From the NCBI GenBank assembly GCA_017509065.1, contig JAFWQM010000067.1, forward strand, positions 1 through 24,239: a DNA stretch of 24,239 bases, read 5' to 3'. Every line of letters begins with the position of its first letter. Positions within the stretch are counted from its first letter, which is position 1. The position numbers were made by a program, and so were the translations under genes. Source of the DNA: Clostridia bacterium. GTDB lineage: Bacteria > Bacillota_A > Clostridia > Christensenellales > Aristaeellaceae. Shown piece after piece: positions 6,968 through 14,540 of the stretch. The notes beneath the pieces were generated by a model. That model did no database searches. It saw nothing but the letters and a program-made list of their open reading frames with translations, and was not told the origin of the DNA.

Positions 6968-9900
6968 TCAGATAAGAAAGCTGATCTGTTTCGCCTTGAC
7001 AGCGGACTGGTTTTTTACGGGAACAGTCTCAATCCCTTCGGGCAGCTCGCTTAGGAACGGCGATTGCTTCCCGCCGCACACCAATGTCAGGGAAGCTTTT
7101 GCTCTCGTCATGCCGACAAAGAAGAGCCGACGCTCTTCCGCGGTGTCAGTTTCTTCATTCCGGCGCGTCAAAGGAAGCTGGTCTTCCTCCAGCCCCGCCA
7201 GAAACACGGCGGGAAACTCCAGGCCTTTTGCGGCGTGCAGCGTCATCAGCCGCACGGCTCCGGACGCCTTGCCGCCGCTGAGACGCCGTACATCCCCTTC
7301 TTCGCCCATGCGAAGAACCCTGAGAAAATCGGGAAAGGTGTCGAAGAACACGGCGGTGTTCAGCAGCTGGTCGATTTCCTTTCCTCCGATTCCCGTTCTT
7401 TTTGCAAGATCATCCAGCAGGGCACGGGGCTTTTCCTTGGCTGCAATGGGAAGGAAAGCTTTCACCGCATCAACAAAAGACGAAAGCGCTTCGAAGGGCG
7501 AAAGCGCTTCTTCAAATGCGTCCTTTGATTGTTCCTTAATCAAAGACATGGCTGCGCAGGCGCGCTGAATCAGCCCATCCGGGCAATGCCAAAGCGCTTT
7601 CAGCGCGAGCGTCAGTCCGGCTTCATCTTCCGGCTCCAGCAGCGCGGCAAAAAAGCCCAGCAGCGCCTGCACTTTATCCGCTTCCAGGAACGCACCGCGG
7701 CCAGATACCACACAGGGAATGCTGTCGTGATTGAGGCACGCTTCCATTTGTTCCAGCTGCCGGTGGGTGCGGCAGAGCACGGCAATTTCAGAGAAGGCAA
7801 ACTGCGCCCTCTCCCCTTCCCGCGCTTCCGTCATGCCCAGGCCGCCCGCCATCCGCGCGATTTCTTTCGCGATCCAGATGTATTCTACCCGCTCGTCCGG
7901 GGCCAGCACCAGGCGGACAGAGGCACCGTGAGGCATAACCGCCTGCAGTTCCCGTTTGCCGCCGGGGTTATGGCTGATGGCTTCCATAGCGCAGGAGAGG
8001 ATTTCGGGCGTGGAACGATAATTCTGTTTAAGACGGATACATTTTGCGCCGGGACGGATCGTTTTCAGCGCATCAAAGCAGGAAGCGCTCGCTCCGCGAA
8101 AGCCGTAAATGGACTGGTCGGGGTCGCCAATCACAAACAAGCGGCTGTTTTCGCTCCAATGACGCACCAGCGCCTGCTGTGCGGGGTTGATGTCCTGGTA
8201 TTCGTCTACCAGCAAGTAATGAAACATTTTCTTGTCCTGAACGGGCGTATCCAACGCTTCCGCAAGCACGTCGTCCAGGTCTCGCAGGCCTTTTTCTTTC
8301 AGCCGTTCCTGATACTGTTCCGCGAGGCCGGCGGGCAATCCGGGAACATCCAGCCCGTTTTTCAGGGAGGAAATTAGTTCAAGCGCTTTGGCCGGCGAAA
8401 GCGTTTCCTTTCTGTCTTTCAGGATTTCAGCCATGATCCCGCGGGCAGTGTCACGGGAAACGAGGGGCTTTTCCTCAAGGAGCAATAAACAGATGAGATG
8501 AAAGGTGCCGATGGTCAGTCCCCGGCAGGCTTTCTTTCCGAGCCGTTTTTCCAGTCGCTCCGTCATTTCTTTGGCCGCCTGACGGGTGAAGGTGACGGCG
8601 GTGATTTCCCTGGCGGACACGCCTTTTTCCTCCATCAGCCAGGCGATGCGGTTCACCAGCGTGCCCGTCTTCCCCGTGCCGGGTCCGGCAATCACCATCA
8701 CGGTTTCTTCTTCTGCATGAATGGCCTCTTCCTGTTCGGGGTTGGGAAGAAACGCCTTCTCCGCCCCGCCAGGCTCTTCCGCTTTCTTTTCCGCTTCTTT
8801 ATGAGCGGCTCTTTTTTTCACCGCCGGGAGGTCGGTTGGATTCAGCATAGAGGTCTGGCCCAGCAGCGTTTCCCTTTCACCGGGCCGGAAGACCTGAATC
8901 ACGCCGTACTCCCCGTCGTATCCCCCATGACGGATCACCTTTCCGGCGCGCAGCCTACGGATGGCTTCACTCATCAGAAAGCCTCCGGCGCTTTCGATCT
9001 CATCCGGGGTTCTGTCGCGCAGGATGGAAAACTCCGGCCCCAGCTTATGCAGCAGATCAAAATACAATGTCTGGGCTTTTTTGCTGGACGCGGAAACGCC
9101 GAGCGCCTCGCCGGCCAGCTCCGGCAGGGGGATCAGGCTCTCGAAGGGCTTTTCCATCAGGCCGGGAGCGGTTCTGTCCGCCAGGGCTTCCACCCGGTTC
9201 AGCACGCCGATGGTGATTTTTTTGCCGCAGACCGGACAGCGCCCGCCGTATATTGCCGTTTCCTCAGGCGTCAGACAGCACTGGCACGCGCGGTGGCCGT
9301 CCAGGTGATACTTGCCTTCCTCTGGGAAAAACTCAATGGTCCCTTCAAAGCCTTCGCCCGTTTCCAGGGCTTTTTTCAGCGCGGGATAACTGAATTCACA
9401 GGATAAAAGGTTTGCCTCCCGGCCCAGCTTCTGCGGCGAATGGGCGTCGGAATTGGAAACCAGCAAATGCCCGTCCAGGGAAGAAAGCAGCCGGTTCATG
9501 GGCGGATCGGAAGACAGGCCCGTTTCAAGCGCGTGGATGTAGGGCGTAAGATCCCCGTAGCATTCCTCAATGGTGTCGAACCCGGAAAAAGCGCCGAACA
9601 GGGAAAAGTGTGGCGTCCAGATATGCGCGGGGATATAGATGGCCTCCGGGCAGCTTTCCAGCGCGATTTCCAGCAGGTCGCGGCTGTCCAGCCCCAGGAT
9701 AGGCCGCCCATCGCTGTGCAGGTTGCCAACAGCTTCCAGGCGGTGGGACAGGTTTTCCGCCGCTTCCAGGCTCGGCAGGATGATCACGTGATGCACCTTC
9801 CTGGTCTTGCCGTCCCGTTTATAGATCGTGCTGATTTCCCCGGTCACGACAAAGCGCGGCGTCTCAGCGTTTGGCACATCGCAAGGCAGAGCGTATTCGT

Positions 9901-10099
9901 CCCTGAGCCGATACATCCCTTCGCCGTCCTCGGTCAGCGTTTCGCGCAGTTCTTCCCGCCATTTGGGGTGGGTAAAATCTCCGGTGCCCACCAGGCCAAT
10001 GCCCTTGTACCGCGCCCATAAATCCAGATGCGGCGCGTCCCCTTCGCTGCTGGTCGCGCGGGAATACTTGGAATGAATATGCAGATCGGCAATCTTCAT
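6968..10099 (-). CDS. Endonuclease Q-like PHP domain fused to a UvrD/Rep-family helicase
   Basis: This is a 1043-residue two-part protein. Residues 1 to about 410 match the endonuclease Q/TIGR00375 PHP family, known in archaea and some bacteria to cut DNA 5' of deaminated bases. Likely metal ligands are His7 and His9 (ADLHIHS), Asp41 and His44 (GTGDFTHP), Glu88, His103/104, His159, Asp218 and His220 (SNSDAH). A Cys4 zinc site follows at Cys272, Cys275, Cys288 and Cys291. After a charged linker (about 425-450) comes a superfamily 1A helicase: Walker A AGPGTGKT (471-478), motif II VDEYQD (631-636), motif III GDPDQSIYGFRGA (658-670), NYRSTPE (693-699), LHAAKGLEF (954-962) and FFVGMTRAK (993-1001). 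I chose the ATG at 10099 because it begins the PHP strand and a terminator sits upstream; a longer frame to 10222 reads through that terminator. A repair role on deaminated DNA is an inference. Confidence 0.9.
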   Translation of the reverse strand: MKIADLHIHSKYSRATSSEGDAPHLDLWARYKGIGLVGTGDFTHPKWREELRETLTEDGEGMYRLRDEYALPCDVPNAETPRFVVTGEISTIYKRDGKTRKVHHVIILPSLEAAENLSHRLEAVGNLHSDGRPILGLDSRDLLEIALESCPEAIYIPAHIWTPHFSLFGAFSGFDTIEECYGDLTPYIHALETGLSSDPPMNRLLSSLDGHLLVSNSDAHSPQKLGREANLLSCEFSYPALKKALETGEGFEGTIEFFPEEGKYHLDGHRACQCCLTPEETAIYGGRCPVCGKKITIGVLNRVEALADRTAPGLMEKPFESLIPLPELAGEALGVSASSKKAQTLYFDLLHKLGPEFSILRDRTPDEIESAGGFLMSEAIRRLRAGKVIRHGGYDGEYGVIQVFRPGERETLLGQTSMLNPTDLPAVKKRAAHKEAEKKAEEPGGAEKAFLPNPEQEEAIHAEEETVMVIAGPGTGKTGTLVNRIAWLMEEKGVSAREITAVTFTRQAAKEMTERLEKRLGKKACRGLTIGTFHLICLLLLEEKPLVSRDTARGIMAEILKDRKETLSPAKALELISSLKNGLDVPGLPAGLAEQYQERLKEKGLRDLDDVLAEALDTPVQDKKMFHYLLVDEYQDINPAQQALVRHWSENSRLFVIGDPDQSIYGFRGASASCFDALKTIRPGAKCIRLKQNYRSTPEILSCAMEAISHNPGGKRELQAVMPHGASVRLVLAPDERVEYIWIAKEIARMAGGLGMTEAREGERAQFAFSEIAVLCRTHRQLEQMEACLNHDSIPCVVSGRGAFLEADKVQALLGFFAALLEPEDEAGLTLALKALWHCPDGLIQRACAAMSLIKEQSKDAFEEALSPFEALSSFVDAVKAFLPIAAKEKPRALLDDLAKRTGIGGKEIDQLLNTAVFFDTFPDFLRVLRMGEEGDVRRLSGGKASGAVRLMTLHAAKGLEFPAVFLAGLEEDQLPLTRRNEETDTAEERRLFFVGMTRAKASLTLVCGGKQSPFLSELPEGIETVPVKNQSAVKAKQISFLI

Positions 10100-10141
10100 C
10101 GTATCCGTTTCCTTTTCTTTCGTTTTCAGTCTTTCCATCAA

Positions 10142-10168
10142 AAAGCCCTTTCCCGCATGGAGAAAGGG
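10142..10168 (-). terminator. Terminator after the small DUF2007-like gene
   Basis: On the minus strand CCCTTTC.CC pairs with GGGAAAGGG around a short ATGC loop, followed by TTTTT. It lies about 50 bases past the stop at 10219 and ahead of the helicase start at 10099, so it separates the two genes and argues against the longer helicase reading frame. Confidence 0.75.
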
Positions 10169-10218
10169 ACGAAATGATTCCGGATGTTTTTCGGTGTGCG
10201 GCTGTATATTATCCGCGC

Positions 10219-10443
10219 TCAAATCAGCAGGTTATTCTCGATCAGAAGCTGCTGCGCCTCGATCGCCTCAGCGCCAAGCACCATAATTTCATAATAGTTT
10301 TCATCCGAAGAAACGGTTTTATATACCTGCTTGGCGCGGGCGAGAACACCTTCCCGTTCCAATAGTGAAAGAATCTCCCTGGCGTTTTTCTCACTGTGCG
10401 CCATATGGATGACTTTCCACTGCGCTCCCTGGGCCACGGCCAT
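10219..10443 (-). CDS. Small conserved protein, DUF2007-like (putative signal-transducing)
   Basis: This encodes up to 74 residues. The pattern KVIHMAHSEKNAREILSLLE (10-29), then a short strand region, ESNYYEI-like EIMV and a C-terminal helix AEAIEAQQLLIEN, is a compact alpha/beta fold. It resembles the small DUF2007-type proteins found next to many clostridial genes, which are sometimes misnamed glutamate decarboxylase. No function is established. The ATG at 10443 is only about three bases from GGAGG. The GTG two codons later (10437) would have the usual spacing and may be the real start. It is flanked by its own promoter and terminator, so it is probably a single-gene unit. Confidence 0.7.
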   Translation of the reverse strand: MAVAQGAQWKVIHMAHSEKNAREILSLLEREGVLARAKQVYKTVSSDENYYEIMVLGAEAIEAQQLLIENNLLI

Positions 10444-10526
10444 TTCCCTCCGTTCTTCCGCTAAATCGGAAGCAGCGGCACCCGGCGCGCATTCCCTTTC
10501 CGGTGCATTTCTTCCGTCCCTTGCGT

Positions 10527-10555
10527 ATTATATCATGGCGCGGACGCAAATTCCA
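10527..10555 (-). promoter_or_regulatory. Extended -10 promoter for the DUF2007-like gene
   Basis: On the minus strand TGATATAAT forms an extended -10 element, with TATAAT at 10532-10527. A weak -35, TGGAAT (10555-10550), lies 17 bases upstream. Confidence 0.6.
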
Positions 10556-10636
10556 CTGGTTTTTAGAAAATAATTCAATCTTGAAGTGCAAAAGTGTTTC
10601 CATTCAGGTATCGAGGCCAGTTACGGGAGGTTGCGA

Positions 10637-10785
10637 TGGGGCTGTTTGCCCCAGTTCCGCTGCCTCAATCGGCGCAAATCCGCACAGCGGACATTGCTTG
10701 TTTCGGCTGATCTCACCGCCGATGAGATTTCCGCCACAGGCGGTCATCGGCGGTTCGTCCCCAACCAGGGGCCTAAGGCCCCTGG
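10637..10785. repeat. Hairpin-rich intergenic element
   Basis: Three strong stems lie in about 150 bases. 10637-10653: TGGGGC and GCCCCA around TGTTT. 10715-10754: ACCGCCGATGA pairs perfectly with TCATCGGCGGT, enclosing a nested CCGCC-ACA-GGCGG stem. 10765-10785: CCAGGGGCC and GGCCCCTGG around TAA. No reading frame across it looks like protein. It could be a palindromic repeat cluster or a structured RNA, and it abuts the broken sensor gene. The surrounding stretch 10556-10860 holds nothing else I recognise. Confidence 0.6.
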
Positions 10786-10860
10786 ACCCGTATTAGCGGA
10801 AGTTAGTTGACTTGGAAAGCAAAATAGGTTCCCGCTTCTGCTTGAGAGAGACAGACAAAC

Positions 10861-11271
10861 TCATGACGTTGTACTTCTGGCCCGGCGGCGAAGATTGCTC
10901 AGTTTTACCAACAAAGCGATTTCGCCTATTGGGATGCAAGCCTTGAAATCCGAATAGGTGACGGCCAGCGACCATGCGTAAAACAGCACGGCGCACAGCG
11001 GGTTCGCGGTATTCAGCAATGCAAATCTGTGTTCTATGTCCTATTTGGCATAGAGGCTCACGATCATATAGATCACAGCCACAGCCAGCAGAAACAGATA
11101 GAAACCGCGGTATTTCCAGATAAGGTCTCCGTATAATTCGGAATTGGCCACTGAGTAACCAAGCATAAAGAGCTCCAGCGTAGTCACGATGAACATGGCT
11201 ATCATGGATATTCCCCGAGAAGAACGGCATAAGCTGATCTGAATCTGTTGTTTTCTCTTCAGTGTTTTCAT
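10861..11271 (-). pseudogene. N-terminal remnant of a multi-pass membrane sensor protein, interrupted by an amber codon
   Basis: The ATG at 11271 has AAGGAG seven bases upstream and opens a 76-residue frame with two membrane segments: SMIAMFIVTTLELFMLGY at 22-39 and FYLFLLAVAVIYMIVSLY at 57-74. It ends at a TAG (11043-11041). The same frame continues past the TAG for 59 codons, starting DIEHRFALLNTANP and running into a third hydrophobic segment, LCAVLFYAWSLAVTY, before losing sense and stopping at 10861. The three-helix pattern resembles the N-terminal sensor part of clostridial GGDEF/EAL proteins as I remember them, but no catalytic domain is present. I read this as a decayed, 3'-truncated gene. 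The 76-residue product could still be made. Confidence 0.6.
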
Positions 11272-11622
11272 GGCGATTCTCCTTCGTTTGCAGAGGGAAT
11301 ATCGTTCGGCTGAATGGCTCGGAAAACAAATTACGCAATGCAATGGTCGTTCTCGTTGCTTTCCTGTTGATCCTTTCGCTTCCCTACGTCCACGTTCCTG
11401 AAACCAACCACTATATTGATATTTCCTTATGAGCAGATCCAATCTGATAGACGCTGCCAGATAACAAAATATGACTGCATTTGTATAGCATGTTTTCATG
11501 CAGATTTCTACCCTGTAAACGCAAAAAAGCGCACCCGAATGCACGCCTGTTTCATGGCTTTGTATACATATCCCCTATTGCCATTTTGCGCTTCACTTCC
11601 TGTAAGAAATCTGATTCAACTA
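11272..11622. other. Intergenic stretch without recognisable gene
   Basis: This stretch of about 350 bases is AT-richer than its surroundings. Short minus-strand frames extend the broken sensor gene upstream but lack a ribosome binding site or protein-like composition. A small palindrome GCATG-TTTT-CATGC lies near 11490-11503. I see no other feature. Confidence 0.5.
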
Positions 11623-11651
11623 TTGATTTCTGATTCATTATCCTGTATAAT
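11623..11651 (+). promoter_or_regulatory. Sigma-A promoter of the GNAT-hydrolase operon
   Basis: TTGATT (11623-11628) and TATAAT (11646-11651) are exactly 17 bases apart. The predicted start near 11658 leaves a leader of about 250 bases before the first long gene, containing a nine-codon ORF and two stem-loops. Confidence 0.85.
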
Positions 11652-11683
11652 AGCAATGGAATTCAGGAAAGGAGCATAAACCA

Positions 11684-11713
11684 ATGATCAACGGAGAGGC
11701 TGTTGCCGTCTAA
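11684..11713 (+). CDS. Nine-codon leader ORF (MINGEAVAV)
   Basis: GGAAAGGAG lies about nine bases upstream of an ATG that opens a frame of only nine codons ending in TAA. The ribosome binding site is as good as those of the real genes here. The ORF sits between a strong promoter and a terminator-like stem-loop ahead of the GNAT-hydrolase gene. This is the layout of a leader peptide used for attenuation. It could instead be the surviving 5' end of a deleted gene. Confidence 0.5.
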   Translation: MINGEAVAV

Positions 11714-11795
11714 CTGAATACAGGCGCGGAGCGTAGAGGGGGGGAATATCCCTCTTGTTTAGTGCGCCGATAAAAGTAACTTCTGACAGTGGGAA

Positions 11796-11845
11796 CCGCA
11801 GGATGCAGCCACAGACGGGAGCTGCTTCGCTGCGGTATTATTTTG
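11796..11845 (+). promoter_or_regulatory. Leader stem-loop, possible attenuator
   Basis: CCGCAG (11796-11801) pairs with CTGCGG (11830-11835), and inside it GCAGC (11805-11809) pairs with GCTGC (11821-11825). A T-rich tract, TATTATTTTGC, follows directly, so the structure could stop transcription, although the tract is interrupted by A residues. A second stem, TTTCCGTC-AGCC-GACGGAAA (11847-11866), follows before the ribosome binding site and has no T-tract. Confidence 0.5.
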
Positions 11846-11909
11846 CTTTCCGTCAGCCGACGGAAAAAGATACGACAATGAGAAAAACACATTTTAGGGA
11901 GAAAAACAT

Positions 11910-13634
11910 ATGAAAATCAGATTGGTGCCTATCAATGACGAAAACAAAGCCGCTGTTCTGGCCCTTTCCGTGCGCGACGATCAGCCCTTCGTCGCCCCGA
12001 ACGATGTTTCGCTCAGGCAGGCTGACGAGGCCAACGCGGAGCAGCCGGGTGTCGCGCGGCCGTTTGGGATCTGCGCGGACGGCAGGCTGGTAGGCTTTTG
12101 CATGTTCGCCTTCGCCCCAGAGGAGGAGCCGGAGGACCGGTACTGGCTCTGGCGCTTCATGATCGATAAAAACGAGCAGGGCAAGGGCTACGGTCAGGCC
12201 GCCCTTCGGGAGATCATCCGGTATTTCAAAAAGAACGGCGCCGACAGGCTTTACCTGTCCACCGAGCCGGAGAACGAAGTGGGTCTGCACATCTATCACA
12301 AGGCCGGCTTCCGGGAGAACGGCGTCATCAGCGACGATGAAGCCGTTCTGATGCGGATGCTGGAAGGCCCGAATAAAACGATCAAAACACTGAATGGCAT
12401 TCAAGTGGATCAGCTTCTGGGAATCAAAGGAAAGCGGGGTTATGGCGTGAGCATCGCTGTTTCCGACGGAGAGGACACGACGACCTATTGCTCCGGCAGC
12501 GGACGCTTCGGTCAGGATTTCCCGGTCAAGCCGGATATGCTGTTCCAGGCGGGATCGGTCAGCAAGCCCATATTCGCGCTGACACTCCTTCGGTACGTGG
12601 ATAAGGGGCTCATTGACCTGGACGCGGACATTTCAGGGGTCATCCCGGAATACGCCAAAATCCCCATGACCTTTCCCGTGCTGCTTTCGCACACGGCAGG
12701 CTTCAATGTGCACGGCTTCCCGGGCTACCGGGCGAATCATGAACCGCTCGCGCTGGAGGACGTGCTGAACGGAAAAGGCAATACGCCCAAGCTCCGCAGA
12801 ATTCGTCCCTACGGAAAACAGTGCATGTATTCCGGCGGCGGCATCACCCTGGCCGAGCTGACTTTCACGCGGATCACGGGCACGACGCTGCGGGACGCCT
12901 TCCAGAAGGAAGTTGCCGAACCCCTGGGGCTGACCCATACCGGCTATTTCCACCCCTTGGATGAGGACAGGATTTCAAACGCTGCGTTCGGCGGCAGGCT
13001 CGGAGAGAAAGAAGACCCCGCCCATGGCTATCACTATTATCCCGAACACGCGGCCGCAGGCCTTTGGACGACGCCGACGGAGCTAGTCAAGATCGGGCTC
13101 GCGCTCTCGAAAAGCTACCGCGAAGGCGGCCTGCTCAAAAAAGAGACAGCGCGGCGGATGCTGACGCCGGTGATGGATAATTACGGGCTTTGCGTATACA
13201 ACCTCAGGGGAGACATCGGCTGTCACGGAGGCTGGAACGAAGGCTTCCTGACAGAGTGGTATTTCTCTCTGCGGGAAGACCTATGCGTGGCAAGCATGAT
13301 CAACAAAACGACGGAAGCGCTTGCCGAAAAGAATTCTTCGCTCACGCTGGAGCTGTTCCAGACCGTTGAGGAAGATTTGGCAGAGGACGCGGACAGGACG
13401 GGCTGGGAGGCTTACTGCGGCAAATACGAGCAGCTGATAGAGGATTTCCGCCTGGAAGAAGTCTTTATGGAGGATGGAGACCTGTACGCGAAGATTGCAA
13501 ACGAGGACGGCGGCTATACCAGCAAGCTCTATCCCATCGGGGATAAGACTTTCGGCCGGAAGGGCGGCGCAGCCAGGATCGTCTTTGGAGAAGACTGCCT
13601 GACGATCAACGGTGTTACATGTAAAAAACTGTAA
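11910..13634 (+). CDS. GNAT acetyltransferase fused to a serine beta-lactamase-like hydrolase
   Basis: This is a 574-residue fusion. Residues 1 to about 150 are a GNAT N-acetyltransferase: WRFMIDKNEQGKGYGQAAL (81-99) contains the acetyl-CoA pyrophosphate-binding loop QGKGYG, and LYLSTEPENEVGLHIYHKAGF (114-134) is the usual C-terminal half of the fold. Residues from about 160 form a class C beta-lactamase/penicillin-binding-like serine hydrolase: the nucleophile motif Ser216-x-x-Lys219 (AGSVSKP), the Tyr307-Ser-Gly309 box, and HGG at 439-441 in place of KTG. The last 85 residues resemble the beta-rich tail common in this hydrolase family. There is no signal peptide, so unlike true beta-lactamases it is cytoplasmic. 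It is the first gene of a four-gene operon, and the start at 11910 has GGGAG upstream. The substrate is unknown; modification or hydrolysis of a small amine- or amide-bearing toxin is a guess. Confidence 0.88.
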   Translation: MKIRLVPINDENKAAVLALSVRDDQPFVAPNDVSLRQADEANAEQPGVARPFGICADGRLVGFCMFAFAPEEEPEDRYWLWRFMIDKNEQGKGYGQAALREIIRYFKKNGADRLYLSTEPENEVGLHIYHKAGFRENGVISDDEAVLMRMLEGPNKTIKTLNGIQVDQLLGIKGKRGYGVSIAVSDGEDTTTYCSGSGRFGQDFPVKPDMLFQAGSVSKPIFALTLLRYVDKGLIDLDADISGVIPEYAKIPMTFPVLLSHTAGFNVHGFPGYRANHEPLALEDVLNGKGNTPKLRRIRPYGKQCMYSGGGITLAELTFTRITGTTLRDAFQKEVAEPLGLTHTGYFHPLDEDRISNAAFGGRLGEKEDPAHGYHYYPEHAAAGLWTTPTELVKIGLALSKSYREGGLLKKETARRMLTPVMDNYGLCVYNLRGDIGCHGGWNEGFLTEWYFSLREDLCVASMINKTTEALAEKNSSLTLELFQTVEEDLAEDADRTGWEAYCGKYEQLIEDFRLEEVFMEDGDLYAKIANEDGGYTSKLYPIGDKTFGRKGGAARIVFGEDCLTINGVTCKKL

Positions 13635-13661
13635 TCCGCATGAACCGGGAGGAGGAGAAAG

Positions 13662-14534
13662 ATGGATCGTTCCATACTGGAATGGCTGCTGGAAGAAAGC
13701 GCTCCGGAGGTAAGGCTCAGAACGCTGAAGGAATATGAAAAGCTGCCGGAAAGCGATAAAAAAATCACTGCCTGCAAAGAAGCGCTGCTGCAAAGCAAGG
13801 TCTACGAACGCGGGCTGAAAAAGCTCAGGACCGACAAGCCCTGGGCGAAGTATGACGCTATCCTGGCCTTTGCCGAATGGGGGCTGACGCGGGCCGATAT
13901 CGGAAAGGATATCGACGGCGAGGTGTTCGCGCTGATCGAAAGCACAGGGTTCAAGATGCTGTGCGGCGAACCGCTGTTGCTCAGAAACCTGGTCAAGCTG
14001 GGCTACGCTCAGGAAGAGATCGTGAAAAATGAAATTGACACTGTTCTTGGCCTGATCAAAGAAGACGGCGGATTTGGCTGCATCAGCACAAACAAAAAGA
14101 TCAACGATCCGCGGAAGCCCCATAAGAGCTGCGCGCGGCTGACGGTGGAGTATCTGCTGCTGGTAGCAGAACTGCATTTGCAGGGATACAAGCCGGCATG
14201 CGAAGAAGCGCTGGTGCACTATTTCACGAAACGAAACGTTTTCTACCGGACGGACGATTTGAAAACGCCCATGGTGGATGTAATGCTGAGCACGTTCTAC
14301 CCGCCTGACCCCATCAAGATCGGCGCGCATCAGATCGTTTACGCCCTGCGGGCGCTGGGATGCGCGCCAGAGTCAGAAGCGATGCAGGCCGGATACAAAG
14401 TATTGGATCAGCACAGGCTGGAAAACGGAAGATACGTCCTGACGGCGTCCAAAAGCGTCCCGGCGTTCAAGGCGGGAAACGTCGGGGAAGAGAACAAATG
14501 GGTGACGCTTTACGCCTATATGGCAAAAGAGTAA
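13662..14534 (+). CDS. Alpha/alpha-toroid protein, prenyltransferase/squalene-oxidase repeat-like
   Basis: This 290-residue, mostly helical protein belongs to the family often labelled prenyltransferase-repeat or, misleadingly, NifH. EDGGFGC near 133-139 and the C-terminal HRLENGRYVL (248-257) with KWVTLYAYMA (279-288) resemble the repeat ends of alpha/alpha-toroid terpenoid-cyclase folds. I do not see the DxDD or Zn-ligand motifs needed for cyclase or protein prenyltransferase catalysis, so it may be a binding or scaffold protein. It begins 27 bases after the GNAT-hydrolase gene behind a strong GGAGGAGG site and ends six bases before the next gene. I am confident of the gene and moderately confident of the fold. 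Confidence 0.8.
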   Translation: MDRSILEWLLEESAPEVRLRTLKEYEKLPESDKKITACKEALLQSKVYERGLKKLRTDKPWAKYDAILAFAEWGLTRADIGKDIDGEVFALIESTGFKMLCGEPLLLRNLVKLGYAQEEIVKNEIDTVLGLIKEDGGFGCISTNKKINDPRKPHKSCARLTVEYLLLVAELHLQGYKPACEEALVHYFTKRNVFYRTDDLKTPMVDVMLSTFYPPDPIKIGAHQIVYALRALGCAPESEAMQAGYKVLDQHRLENGRYVLTASKSVPAFKAGNVGEENKWVTLYAYMAKE

Positions 14535-14540
14535 ACACGT

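Noticed and set aside
10100..10222. 41-residue N-terminal extension of the EndoQ-helicase protein
   Set aside because: It is encoded by a terminator hairpin and its flank, and the PHP domain begins exactly at the ATG at 10099.
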